Notes under the pieces: generated by a model
Seen by the model: the letters and a program-made list of their open reading frames with translations, nothing else
The model's database searches: none
What the model was told of the DNA's origin: nothing
DNA from: Muribaculaceae bacterium
GTDB taxonomy: Bacteria; Bacteroidota; Bacteroidia; Bacteroidales; Muribaculaceae
Assembly (NCBI GenBank): GCA_017454355.1
Contig: JAFTDD010000085.1
Coordinates: 1 to 54,304 of the forward strand
Direction: 5' to 3'
Length of the DNA: 54,304 bases
Program-made: the position numbers and the translations under genes
In this document: positions 16,296 through 24,344 of the stretch, one piece after another
How positions within the stretch are numbered: the stretch's first letter is position 1
How the letters are laid out: the number at the start of each line of letters is the position of its first letter

Positions 16296-17154
16296 CATCA
16301 TCTATAAGTCGCCATTCAACTACATTGGCAATAAATTCAGGATGCTCAAAGACCTCAAACTTATCCTGCCCAACGACAGCGACAATTTTATTGACCTGTT
16401 TTGCGGCGGGTGTGATGTTGTGACCAATATAAACGCCGGCCACAAATTCGCCAACGATATCAATTATCATTTGATTGAGATATTAAAAGCGTTTCAATCA
16501 ATGACGCTACAAGAACTCTTGGACAAGATTGATGGCATTATAATACGGTGGAAACTCACTAAAACCGACAAGGCCGCCTACGAGAACTTCCGCAACCACT
16601 ACAATAACTCCTCACGTGATGCCATTGAACTCTTTGTGCTCATGTGCTACAGTTTTAATTATCAATTCCGCTTCAATGCTGCCCACGAATACAACAATCC
16701 GTTTGGCAACAACCGAAGTTGCTTCTCGTCAAGCATGAGACAGAACCTGATTTCTTTCCACAGGCTCATCAGCGATATAATATTCACGAGTAGCGACTTT
16801 ATCAATTTTGATTACGATATTGTTAAAGAGGGTGATATCGTCTATGCCGATCCACCATACTCGTTGACTTGCGGCAGTTACAATGACGGCAAACGCGGTT
16901 TTAGGGGTTGGAGCCTGCTCGACGACCAACGACTTATGAGAATTTTGGATACTCTTTCGACCAAAGGCGTCAGATTTGCTTTATCAAATGTGATTGAGCA
17001 CAAAGGCGAAACACATCTGGCATTTAACAACTGGGTGCAACGCAACGGCTATAACATTATTGACATTAACATTGACTACAACAATTGCAACTACCAGACT
17101 CGCAACAAACAGTTTATTACTCGCGAGGTTGTAATCACCAATTATACCCTTTGA
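16252..17154 (+). CDS. FokI-type adenine methyltransferase, second half (M2)
   Basis: The 300-residue D12-class methylase has YKSPFNYIGNKFRML near the start, SAM motif FIDLFCGGCDV (about 45-55), FNYQFRFNAAHEYNNPFG and catalytic DPPY (YADPPYSLTCGSYNDGKRG, about 199). It corresponds to the C-terminal half of M.FokI, which modifies the other strand. ATG 16252 lies inside the end of M1; a TTG start near 16277 is an alternative. In FokI the two halves are one polypeptide; here the frame changes by +1 at the junction (FEKR-stop against RKDSIIYKSP), so this is either a natural split or an old frameshift of a fused gene. Its stop is 3 bp from the nuclease ATG. Confidence 0.88.
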   Translation: MLDSGNNSSFLRKDSIIYKSPFNYIGNKFRMLKDLKLILPNDSDNFIDLFCGGCDVVTNINAGHKFANDINYHLIEILKAFQSMTLQELLDKIDGIIIRWKLTKTDKAAYENFRNHYNNSSRDAIELFVLMCYSFNYQFRFNAAHEYNNPFGNNRSCFSSSMRQNLISFHRLISDIIFTSSDFINFDYDIVKEGDIVYADPPYSLTCGSYNDGKRGFRGWSLLDDQRLMRILDTLSTKGVRFALSNVIEHKGETHLAFNNWVQRNGYNIIDINIDYNNCNYQTRNKQFITREVVITNYTL

Positions 17155-17157
17155 GAG

Positions 17158-18906
17158 ATGAAGAAGAGACAACGCGCATTGGGATGGGTGCAAGACGCAG
17201 CAGACTGGCGCAAACTGAAAAATATCGTCAACATTTTTGTCGCAGATAGCGATGTGCACAAGAGGTTATTGGAACTTATACCTCAATTTGACACTCGCAT
17301 TAACCGCGATGAGATGCTCAAGCAACTCCGGTCTGTCCCAATCACCATTGAATATGACCTGCTCAAAGGCAGAGGCCCATTACCCGGACAAACTCGCGCT
17401 ACCGCATCGTGCTCCGGCATCGCGCAAGCCGTGCTGCCCGCTCAAAACGGTCGTCCCTACCAAAGTGATTGGGCAACAAACTCATTTATTGTCTGGGCGA
17501 TTGCATTGGGGCTACTGGAATATGACAACGTCAATGACACATGCCGCCTCTCGGCTCTCGGCAAACAGTTTGCCGCATGCGACAACGATGAGCAGACTCT
17601 CGCGATCTTCAAAGATGCTCTGCTGCAATATCCGCCGGTGAGCCGGATTATCACCTTACTCCATAACGCTCCTAATAATTACCTCACTAAATTTGAGATT
17701 GGCAGTAACTTCGGTTTTATTGGTGAAGACGGCTTCACTTGCTACAGCCAACGATTTATCTTGGAAGGCATCAAGAATTGCCACTCGACCGCCGAAATTA
17801 ACACTTTCCTGAGAAATACCGAAGGGACCTCAGACAAGTATGTGAGAACCATTTGCTCATGGTTAATTGCCGCAGGGTGGGTACAGAAAGAAAGCAAATG
17901 TGTGCAAGACACGTTTAACGGAAAGGTATTCTCCTATAAACTTAACGACGCATATCGGCTCACCATCGGCGGACGTAAGATTGTTAACACGGTGCTTGGA
18001 AAGAGCCGCCATCAGCGCTCACACAAGATAATCAGCTATTCAATGCTATCACCAAAAGCGGCCGACGCGACTTACCTGCGGCAAAGGCGATGCAACATCA
18101 TCCGTTTTTTCCTCAACTCGTGGCACACTGCAGAGCAATGCGTAGAGCATCTCATGAAAATGGGAATAAACGAAAGTGTAAACACAATCATCGATGATCT
18201 CGCGGGGTTTGAAAACATCGGAATTAATATATCAAGAAATCAAAATAACCAATTCCAAATAAAAGACAATCTCACCATCTGCCACATCCCCCAACAAGAA
18301 GAGCAACTAGCGGCTAAATCTGATATTGAGCAAATAAAAGACAGATTGAGATCAAAACTTGCCAATATTGACCATAGATACCTTTTCCTCATCGACCTTG
18401 GCTTTGGTCACGGGAAATCGGTCACCGAGGCTGTGGCACGAAATTTTGAGCTTATGACCGCCGACCTGCTAGTCAACGAGTTGGGGTTCAATGGAGGCAG
18501 ATTAGGCGATAGCCGCAAGCCGGATGTCTGTGTCTTCAACAATGATACCGGCCTGATAATTGACAACAAAGCATACTCCGGCGGCTATTCCCTTCCTATG
18601 AGCCAAGCCGATGAAATGGTGAGATATATCGAAGAAAATAAACGACGCGACGCGACAATCAACCCCAATAAATGGTGGGAAGTTTTTGACGATAGCGTCT
18701 CAAAATTCTTTTTCACTTTTATATCCGGACAATTCACAGGTGGCTTCGTAAATCGTCTTTTACATATTCAAAACAGGACGCAGGTAGATGGTAGCGTCAT
18801 TAACACGTCCAATCTCCTGCTGCTCGCGGAAAATATTAAGTCAAATAAAATCTCGATGAACGAAGCACTTAATTTCTTCGGCTGCCTTAACGAAATTATA
18901 ATCTGA
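17158..18906 (+). CDS. FokI-type IIS restriction endonuclease
   Basis: The 582-residue protein is close to FokI length and collinear with it. N-terminal recognition region: GWVQDAADWRKLKNIVNIF, QSDWATNSFIVWAIALGLLEY, YPPVSRIITLLH, LTKFEIGSNFGFIGEDGFT, EGTSDKYVRTICSWL. C-terminal cleavage domain: GFNGGRLGDSRKPD, LIIDNKAYSGGYSLPMSQAD, EMVRYIEENKRRD, INPNKWWEVF, FISGQFTGGF. The PD-(D/E)XK residues are Asp456, Asp469 and Lys471, equivalent to FokI D450, D467 and K469, so the nuclease looks intact. It should cut at a distance from an asymmetric site as a transient dimer. The target is not readable from sequence; GGATG is only a guess by analogy. Confidence 0.93.
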   Translation: MKKRQRALGWVQDAADWRKLKNIVNIFVADSDVHKRLLELIPQFDTRINRDEMLKQLRSVPITIEYDLLKGRGPLPGQTRATASCSGIAQAVLPAQNGRPYQSDWATNSFIVWAIALGLLEYDNVNDTCRLSALGKQFAACDNDEQTLAIFKDALLQYPPVSRIITLLHNAPNNYLTKFEIGSNFGFIGEDGFTCYSQRFILEGIKNCHSTAEINTFLRNTEGTSDKYVRTICSWLIAAGWVQKESKCVQDTFNGKVFSYKLNDAYRLTIGGRKIVNTVLGKSRHQRSHKIISYSMLSPKAADATYLRQRRCNIIRFFLNSWHTAEQCVEHLMKMGINESVNTIIDDLAGFENIGINISRNQNNQFQIKDNLTICHIPQQEEQLAAKSDIEQIKDRLRSKLANIDHRYLFLIDLGFGHGKSVTEAVARNFELMTADLLVNELGFNGGRLGDSRKPDVCVFNNDTGLIIDNKAYSGGYSLPMSQADEMVRYIEENKRRDATINPNKWWEVFDDSVSKFFFTFISGQFTGGFVNRLLHIQNRTQVDGSVINTSNLLLLAENIKSNKISMNEALNFFGCLNEIII

Positions 18907-18920
18907 ATATTTTTATGTTT

Positions 18921-20105
18921 ATGAGAAGCATTATATTGATACTGACAATTCTAACGGCGGCGGCGGTGGCTGCAGCGCAGCCTGTGGACAGAGTCGCAGT
19001 GGCGCCCGTAGATAGCGTGGCCGTGGCAAGCATGGACAGCGTTGTGACCAAGCGGGTGGGAACGGCGGTGACTGCAGCCGTGGCGGCGGCCGACACCACC
19101 CATTGGTTCAAGGAACTCAAGCGCGGCAAGGTGGACTTTGAGAGCGGACGCATACGCTACCCGAAGTTTATACGTTTTGTCTATAACACTGTCAAACTCT
19201 ATCACCGCATCCTCAACAACTACGACACCACCTACGTGCAAGGCTACGGCAAGAAATTCCGCATCACCCTCAAGAACAACAACTGGCTCGACAACTACGA
19301 CTGCGAGCCGTTTGAGAACACGCGCATCGAGTTCCTCGGCAGTTCGTCGAGCAGCATCGGCCTCTACCTGTCGGCCCTCGGCCTCTCGCTGGGCTACTCA
19401 ATTGACGTGGATCGCATCGTGGGCAAGCGCAGCACGAGCAAGAAAATCGAAATCGGCTACAACAACGCCCGCTTCAACATCGAGTTCTTCCACATGACCA
19501 ACCGCGGCGCCATGACGATGGTCTTCCGCGACTTCGAGGCCAACGAGAAATCGCGTCTTGAGAAATTCACCGGCATCAGACGGAAATCATGGTCGCTGAG
19601 CGCCAACTATTTCTTCAATCACCGCCGCTATGCCCACACGTCGGTCTATGGCTGCTCGAAGCGACAAATGAAAAGCGCCGGCACGTGGATGGCCGGCTTC
19701 AGAGTCTCGCACCAGAGTTTCAACATCAAGGTTGACGAACTGCCACAGGAGTATTTTTATCCTGAGGAACTGAAAGAGATGGTGGACGAGACCATGTTTG
19801 AGTACACCGACTACTGCCTCAGCGGCGGATACGGCTACAACTGGGTGCTCGGCCCAAAGTGGATCATCAACGGCACACTGCAACTGTTCACCGGCCTCAA
19901 GCACGCCCACAAGGTGTCGACCAGCGACGGCGGCCGCAACTTCTGGTCGGCTAACGGCAAGGTGCGCGTTGGCGTGAGCTACAACCACCGCAGTTTCTTC
20001 ATCAGCCCGCAAGCCTACCTCGACACCCACTTCTTCAACACGGGCGAGTACCGTTTCCGCAGTTTCCTGATTGACCTCACCATCATCACCGGCTTCCGCT
20101 TCTGA
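18921..20105 (+). CDS. DUF4421 outer-membrane-like protein
   Basis: The protein has 394 residues from ATG 18921 (MRSIILILTILTAAAVAAAQ, signal peptide); an ATG two codons earlier is also possible. A Val/Ala/Asp-rich linker of degenerate repeats (VDRVAVAPVDSVAVASMDSV) spans about 22-45. The rest shows the DUF4421 hallmarks as I know them: DTTYVQGYGKKFRITLKNNNW, GLYLSALGLSLGYSIDVD, FNIEFFHMTNRG, and a C-terminus GFRF typical of barrels. Function unknown. It starts 9 bp after the restriction gene and returns to high-GC codon use, marking the island boundary. Confidence 0.8.
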   Translation: MRSIILILTILTAAAVAAAQPVDRVAVAPVDSVAVASMDSVVTKRVGTAVTAAVAAADTTHWFKELKRGKVDFESGRIRYPKFIRFVYNTVKLYHRILNNYDTTYVQGYGKKFRITLKNNNWLDNYDCEPFENTRIEFLGSSSSSIGLYLSALGLSLGYSIDVDRIVGKRSTSKKIEIGYNNARFNIEFFHMTNRGAMTMVFRDFEANEKSRLEKFTGIRRKSWSLSANYFFNHRRYAHTSVYGCSKRQMKSAGTWMAGFRVSHQSFNIKVDELPQEYFYPEELKEMVDETMFEYTDYCLSGGYGYNWVLGPKWIINGTLQLFTGLKHAHKVSTSDGGRNFWSANGKVRVGVSYNHRSFFISPQAYLDTHFFNTGEYRFRSFLIDLTIITGFRF

Positions 20106-20153
20106 TGAGCATCCCCCATTTTTAGACATAAGAAACGAAAGAAAATTTAATTA

Positions 20154-20275
20154 TCTCCCGTGAATTTCCGTGAATTATCGTGAATAAAATATTTACGGAA
20201 ATTCACGAAAATTCACGGGAGATTAATTTTCGGAAATTTTCGAGAATTTTCGAGAGATAAAATATTGAGTTGCGG
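20154..20275. repeat. Long AT-rich inverted repeat plus GTTGCGG tail
   Basis: Left arm 20154-20185 (TCTCCCGTGAATTTCCGTGA...) and right arm 20192-20221 (ends AAAATTCACGGGAGA) are inverted with a few mismatches and are built from CGTGAATT units. Then follows GAGAGATAAAATATTGAGTTGCGG in shortened form, the tail shared with 12070-12094 and 31873-31896. Confidence 0.85.
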
Positions 20276-20288
20276 ATTTCAGGACAAC

Positions 20289-20332
20289 AAAACCTCGTGG
20301 CTGCGGCATAGGTCGCGCGCCACGAGGTTTTT
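20289..20332. terminator. Bidirectional terminator between DUF4421 and winged-helix genes
   Basis: Arms AAAACCTCGTGG (20289-20300) and CCACGAGGTTTTT (20320-20332), 19-base GC-rich loop, T-rich on both sides. It serves the converging plus-strand DUF4421 gene and minus-strand winged-helix gene. Confidence 0.8.
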
Positions 20333-20406
20333 GTTTTGTTGCGGCCAGAGTTGCGGATGCCTCACGGCATCACCGGGCCGGCGTAAACCTTAAAAATCCT
20401 TCAGCC

Positions 20407-20610
20407 TTAGAGCAGAGTGACCTCCACATCGGCCTCCGTCTCGGCGATGGCAATCTTGCCCTCGCGGGCCAACCAACCGAGTGCGGCATAGAGCTCGTTC
20501 ACTTTCAGTTTGGTTGCTTTCTTGATAGCCTTCAGTGCCAAAGTAGCCTTTGCCTCATCAAGGGCGTTCCAAACCAGACCGGCCCATGTACCAATAAGTT
20601 CTGCGTTCAT
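20407..20610 (-). CDS. Small winged-helix domain protein (PF10771-like)
   Basis: The 67-residue protein consists of one winged helix: helix GLVWNALDEAKATLALKAI, recognition-type helix LKVNELYAALGWLAREG, and a beta wing KIAIAETEADVEVTLL. This matches the Bacteroidota winged-helix family PF10771 (DUF2582), whose members are probably DNA-binding or adaptor proteins with unknown targets. It is a single gene with a perfect consensus promoter directly upstream, and converges with the DUF4421 gene on a shared terminator. Confidence 0.85.
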   Translation of the reverse strand: MNAELIGTWAGLVWNALDEAKATLALKAIKKATKLKVNELYAALGWLAREGKIAIAETEADVEVTLL

Positions 20611-20661
20611 AAACCTAAAAATTTAATAACCTAATAAAACAATCTGTCTTGAAAAACGCTG

Positions 20662-20691
20662 CAAAATTATAAATAACTTTTGAATTGACAA
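20662..20691 (-). promoter_or_regulatory. Consensus promoter of the winged-helix gene
   Basis: Minus strand: TTG (20691-20689), exactly 19 bp, TAATTTTG (20669-20662). It matches the Bacteroidota sigma-70-type consensus fully. The leader is about 45 bases. Confidence 0.8.
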
Positions 20692-20760
20692 AATTTTTCT
20701 CCAAAAAAGTTACAATTTGCCACATTTTAGCCTCTTTTTGCCCACCAACGAGATAATTTC

Positions 20761-20877
20761 CTAAAACCCGCCGTTACTGCCGCGAGTGCCGTTCACAATG
20801 TCACCGCTGGTCCAACTGGTGGGGTCCACAAGCGACACATCAAAGTGCGACACTTTTTCCTCACCTACGCAAAACAA
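20761..20877 (-). other. Untranslated-looking open stretch, possible gene remnant
   Basis: Within a 434-bp gene-poor region there is a GC-rich minus-strand frame of 38 codons bounded by stops and lacking an ATG; it reads ...VSLVDPTSWTSGDIVNG... and ends RGSNGGF-stop. The composition is gene-like compared with the AT-rich flanks. It may be the 3' end of a decayed gene; I do not recognise it. Confidence 0.2.
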
Positions 20878-20953
20878 TTAACCGAAAATCATTACACTTT
20901 AACTATTTTTCACGACCGGGACAAGACCGCGCCCCACATCGCCGCGCAAAAAC

Positions 20954-20981
20954 TTTGCACTTCGTACTTCACACTTCACAC
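20954..20981 (+). repeat. TTYGTRC heptamer array, 4 units, upstream of ampG-like gene
   Basis: TTTGCAC, TTCGTAC, TTCACAC, TTCACAC in tandem, followed by a T-run. It occupies the -33 region of the presumed promoter for the permease gene. Confidence 0.9.
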
Positions 20982-20989
20982 TTTTTTAT

Positions 20990-20997
20990 TAACTTTG
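20990..20997 (+). promoter_or_regulatory. -7 element (TAACTTTG) before the AmpG-like gene
   Basis: TAACTTTG fits TAnnTTTG; no good TTG lies 19-20 bp upstream because a heptamer array fills that place. The expected leader is about 40 bases. Confidence 0.5.
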
Positions 20998-21044
20998 CAA
21001 ATCCTAAAAACAACTTCTTTCCGGTAACCAACCATTAACTGACT

Positions 21045-22913
21045 ATGAGCGAGAAACCAACAAGCAGCAAGCGTTCGCCGTGGGCATGGATTCCAACGTT
21101 GTACTTTGCCCAAGGGCTGCCTTATGTGGCTGTGATGACCATCACGGTGATTATGTACAAACGATTGGGAATGTCTAACACTGACATTGCCTTATATACG
21201 GGTTGGTTGGGGCTGCCATGGGTAATCAAGCCCTTTTGGAGTCCTTTTATTGACATTTTCAAGACAAAACGATGGTGGATCTTGACAATGCAGTGGCTGG
21301 TCGCTATAGCATTGGCCGCAATCGCCTTTACAATACCGACAAGTTGGTGGGTGCAACTCACACTAGCCATATTCATGCTGATGGGCTTTGCCAGCGCGAC
21401 CCACGACATCGCCGCCGACGGCTTCTATATGCTCGCTCTTACCGAACATGAGCAATCACTGTTTGTTGGTATTCGCAGCACATTCTACCGCATCGCGACC
21501 GTTGCAGGGCAAGGACTTCTCGTAATCCTCGCGGGCCTGATTGAGATGAATAGCGGCCTTGAGCCAATGGAATTGAATATCACGGTCGATCCCGCAACGA
21601 CAACAAACGTCATGCAAACCAATGGAGACCGCCACAATCAAGCACTGGCTTTTGTGCCATCGGCCAATGACATCACGTTGTCCACCAAAGCCCCGGCCAC
21701 CATAAACACTGACAGCGCGACTATCGATTACGCTGAATACATCAGCGCCCGACGCGCCTATATCGACTCGCTCAACATAAGCAACGGTTTCTACGCACGC
21801 GAGCAGGTGGCCACAAGCGCAACCGGCGCCAAGGACACCACCGCACTCGAACGGTTTATAATCAAGCACTTTGGAGAAACAAAAACAGAAGGCAAGGCCA
21901 TAAACCGCAATACAGCCATTGTTGAAATAAAACTCTCTCAAAAGCCCGAAGACGGCAAAAGTTATGTATTCATCGTCAGTCAAAGTAAAGGCACAACCGA
22001 TGTGCAACTTGACGCGGCCATGCAGCGCTTTGAGGTGAATAGCGGTAATTGGGACAAACCCATGTACCTGTTATTCACCGTTGACCCGAAAGTCAAGGAG
22101 AAAGCGCAAGCAACCTTCATAGGAACCTCGGGCAACATTCCAATGGCATGGATGATTGTATTTGCCACATTGAGCATATTCTTCTTCATTATCGTTATTT
22201 ATCACACCTACGCGCTGCCAAAGCCAACCACCGATTCAAGTGATACGGTAATGACACCTAAAGCGATTATAAAGGACTTTATCAACACTTTCAAGACATT
22301 CTTCACCAAATTCCCGCTTTGGCAGACTATCGCCGCGATCGCGTTCATGCTGCTATACCGTTTCCCCGAAGCTCAACTGACCAAGATTATCATGCCGTTC
22401 CTCATCGACCCGATTGACAAAGGCGGACTGGCTTTAAGCACCGGCGAGGTTGGGCTTGTGTATGGCACAGTGGGCATTATCGGCCTCACTTTGGGCGGCA
22501 TCATCGGCGGCATTGTTGCCGCCAAAGGTGGTCTCAAACGATGGCTATTGCCGATGGCATGGAGCATGTCACTGACCTGCCTCACGTTTGTTTATCTCGC
22601 GTTCACACAGGACCAGTCTCTGCTTACCATAAACATATGCGTCTTTATTGAGCAATTCGGCTACGGTTTCGGCTTCACAGCCTATATGTTATACCTGATT
22701 TATTATAGCGAGGGCAAATATAAGACAGCGCACTATGCCATATGCACAGGCTTCATGGCCCTGTCAATGATGATGGGCATGATGGCCGGATGGCTGCAAG
22801 ACATGATTGGCTACAAGAGGTTCTTTGTTTGGACCATCATCTGCTGCATCTTCACCATCGGCGCGGCAACGATTGTCAAGGTAGACCCAAATTTCGGACG
22901 CAAAAAGGATTAA
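21045..22913 (+). CDS. ampG: AmpG-like muropeptide permease (MFS) with periplasmic insertion
   Basis: The 622-residue protein begins with the AmpG signature (WIPTLYFAQGLPYVAVMTIT; GWLGLPWVIKPFWSPFID; ASATHDIAADGFYM). Five membrane segments lie within residues 12-165, six or seven more within 365-610. Between TM5 and TM6 is a hydrophilic insertion of about 190 residues (about 170-360) that should face the periplasm; E. coli AmpG (about 490 residues) has none. AmpG proteins import anhydro-muropeptides or GlcNAc-MurNAc fragments for cell-wall recycling. The downstream NamZ-like gene, 29 bp away, supports this. Codon use is somewhat more AT-rich than in the following genes. Confidence 0.85.
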   Translation: MSEKPTSSKRSPWAWIPTLYFAQGLPYVAVMTITVIMYKRLGMSNTDIALYTGWLGLPWVIKPFWSPFIDIFKTKRWWILTMQWLVAIALAAIAFTIPTSWWVQLTLAIFMLMGFASATHDIAADGFYMLALTEHEQSLFVGIRSTFYRIATVAGQGLLVILAGLIEMNSGLEPMELNITVDPATTTNVMQTNGDRHNQALAFVPSANDITLSTKAPATINTDSATIDYAEYISARRAYIDSLNISNGFYAREQVATSATGAKDTTALERFIIKHFGETKTEGKAINRNTAIVEIKLSQKPEDGKSYVFIVSQSKGTTDVQLDAAMQRFEVNSGNWDKPMYLLFTVDPKVKEKAQATFIGTSGNIPMAWMIVFATLSIFFFIIVIYHTYALPKPTTDSSDTVMTPKAIIKDFINTFKTFFTKFPLWQTIAAIAFMLLYRFPEAQLTKIIMPFLIDPIDKGGLALSTGEVGLVYGTVGIIGLTLGGIIGGIVAAKGGLKRWLLPMAWSMSLTCLTFVYLAFTQDQSLLTINICVFIEQFGYGFGFTAYMLYLIYYSEGKYKTAHYAICTGFMALSMMMGMMAGWLQDMIGYKRFFVWTIICCIFTIGAATIVKVDPNFGRKKD

Positions 22914-22942
22914 TAACAGTCATAATTTTCAATAGACTTATC

Positions 22943-24175
22943 ATGAAACGAATAATAGCAATCGTGGCGGCGATGGCCGCCCTAATGGCCACGGCACAGG
23001 CTGTCAAGCCCGGCATCGAGGTGCTGCGCGACGGCGGCTTCCGCGAGCTGCAAGGCAAGCGCGTGGGACTAGTCACCAACCCCAGCGGCATCGACAACAA
23101 CCTGCGCTCTACCGTCGACATCCTCAACGAGGCGCCCGGCGTGAAACTCGTCGCTCTCTTCGGACCGGAACACGGTGTGCGCGGCAACGCCCACGCCGGC
23201 GACGCCGTCACAGACGCGGTCGACCCCAAAACAGGTGTGAAAATGTACTCGCTCTTCGGCAAGACCCACAAGCCCACCGCCGACATGCTCCGGGACCTCG
23301 ACGTGCTCGTCTATGACATCCAGGACGTGGGCTGCCGCAGTTACACCTTCTACGCCACTATGGGCGTGTGTATGGAGGCATGCGCCGAGCAGGGCAAGGA
23401 GTTTATGGTACTTGACCGACCCAACCCACTGGGAGGCAACAAGGTGGAGGGATGCCTGGTGGAGCCGGGATACTTCTCGTTTGTCAGCAAGTACGCCATC
23501 CCATACGTCTATGGTCTCACGCCCGGCGAACTCGCCCGCTACCTCAACGAGGAGGGACTCATCGCCAAGAAAGCCAAACTCACCGTCATTCCAATGCGGG
23601 GATGGAAGCGCGACATGAAATTCCGCGACACCGGTATGCCGTGGGTTCTACCCTCACCCAATATCCCCACTCCCGAGAGCGCGTTCTTCTACCCGTTGAG
23701 CGGCATCGCCGGCGAACTGTACACGTTCAACATCGGCGTGGGCTACACCTTGCCATTTGAGATGTTTGCCGCCACATGGGCCGATGCCGACCGCGTTTGC
23801 GACGCGATGAACGCACTCCGGCTGCCGGGCCTCAACTTCCGGCCAATCAACGTCAAACCGTTCTGGGTGACGAGTGTCGACGTCAACAAGGAGAAAAAAG
23901 AAGTGCACGGTGTGCAGACCTACATCACCGATGTTGACGCCGCCAACCTCACCCTCACCCAATTCTACTTCCTCCAGGTTATCCACGAACTGTACCCCGA
24001 TTTCAAAATCTTTGACCAGAACCCGAAGCGGCACGCGATGTTCGACAAGGTGTGCGGCACCAAGGAAATACGCGAGCGCTTCATGAAGCGTTACCGCGTG
24101 GAGGACATCGCGCCCTATTGGAACAAGGATAACGAGTCCTTCAAAAAGAAATCCTCCAAATACTACCTTTATTAA
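22943..24175 (+). CDS. namZ: Exo-beta-N-acetylmuramidase NamZ-like (DUF1343)
   Basis: The 410-residue protein has a signal peptide (MKRIIAIVAAMAALMATAQA). DUF1343 hallmarks: GKRVGLVTNPSGID (about 40-53), VALFGPEHGVRG (about 71-82), KMYSLFGKTHKPTADML, VYDIQDVGCRSYTFYATM (about 122-139), LDRPNPLGG, and the C-terminal YWNKDNESFKKKSSKYYLY. NamZ enzymes remove MurNAc from the non-reducing end of peptidoglycan chains. Being secreted and beside an AmpG-like importer, it likely supplies recycled amino sugars. ATG 22943 is chosen because a signal peptide begins there. A composite repeat starts at the base after its TAA stop. Confidence 0.9.
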   Translation: MKRIIAIVAAMAALMATAQAVKPGIEVLRDGGFRELQGKRVGLVTNPSGIDNNLRSTVDILNEAPGVKLVALFGPEHGVRGNAHAGDAVTDAVDPKTGVKMYSLFGKTHKPTADMLRDLDVLVYDIQDVGCRSYTFYATMGVCMEACAEQGKEFMVLDRPNPLGGNKVEGCLVEPGYFSFVSKYAIPYVYGLTPGELARYLNEEGLIAKKAKLTVIPMRGWKRDMKFRDTGMPWVLPSPNIPTPESAFFYPLSGIAGELYTFNIGVGYTLPFEMFAATWADADRVCDAMNALRLPGLNFRPINVKPFWVTSVDVNKEKKEVHGVQTYITDVDAANLTLTQFYFLQVIHELYPDFKIFDQNPKRHAMFDKVCGTKEIRERFMKRYRVEDIAPYWNKDNESFKKKSSKYYLY

Positions 24176-24335
24176 AAGGTTGAGAGGTTGAGCGTTGAGA
24201 GGTTGAGCCATTTGCTGTCGCAAATGGGAATAAATGTAGGGCCTGGCCTTGGCCTAGCCGCCCTAGAGCAGAACTATTATCCCCAAGCGCGCCAGCGCGA
24301 GGCTCAACCCCTCAACCCTCAACCCCTCAACCCCT
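24176..24335. repeat. Composite dispersed repeat of about 160 bp, copy 1
   Basis: Order: array of GGTTGAG/GTTGAGA units, hairpin CATTTGC-tgtc-GCAAATG, GGGAATAAA, TGTAGGGCCTGGCC module (24235-24260), ACTATTATCCCC, hairpin GCGC-gcca-GCGC, GGCTCAACC and an array of CTCAACCC units that can pair with the first array. Copy 2 is at 41438-41597 and a disrupted copy spans 46737-47040. It starts directly after the namZ stop codon. Confidence 0.92.
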
Positions 24336-24344
24336 TCTTGACGA

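Noticed and set aside
15291-17154. Dam-type orphan methylases
   Set aside because: The presence of the collinear FokI-like nuclease 3 bp downstream and the M.FokI-like order of both halves make a dedicated type IIS system the better reading.
24176-24335. Composite repeat as an insertion sequence
   Set aside because: It is only about 160 bp, encodes no transposase and shows no evident target duplication; at most it could be a non-autonomous element.
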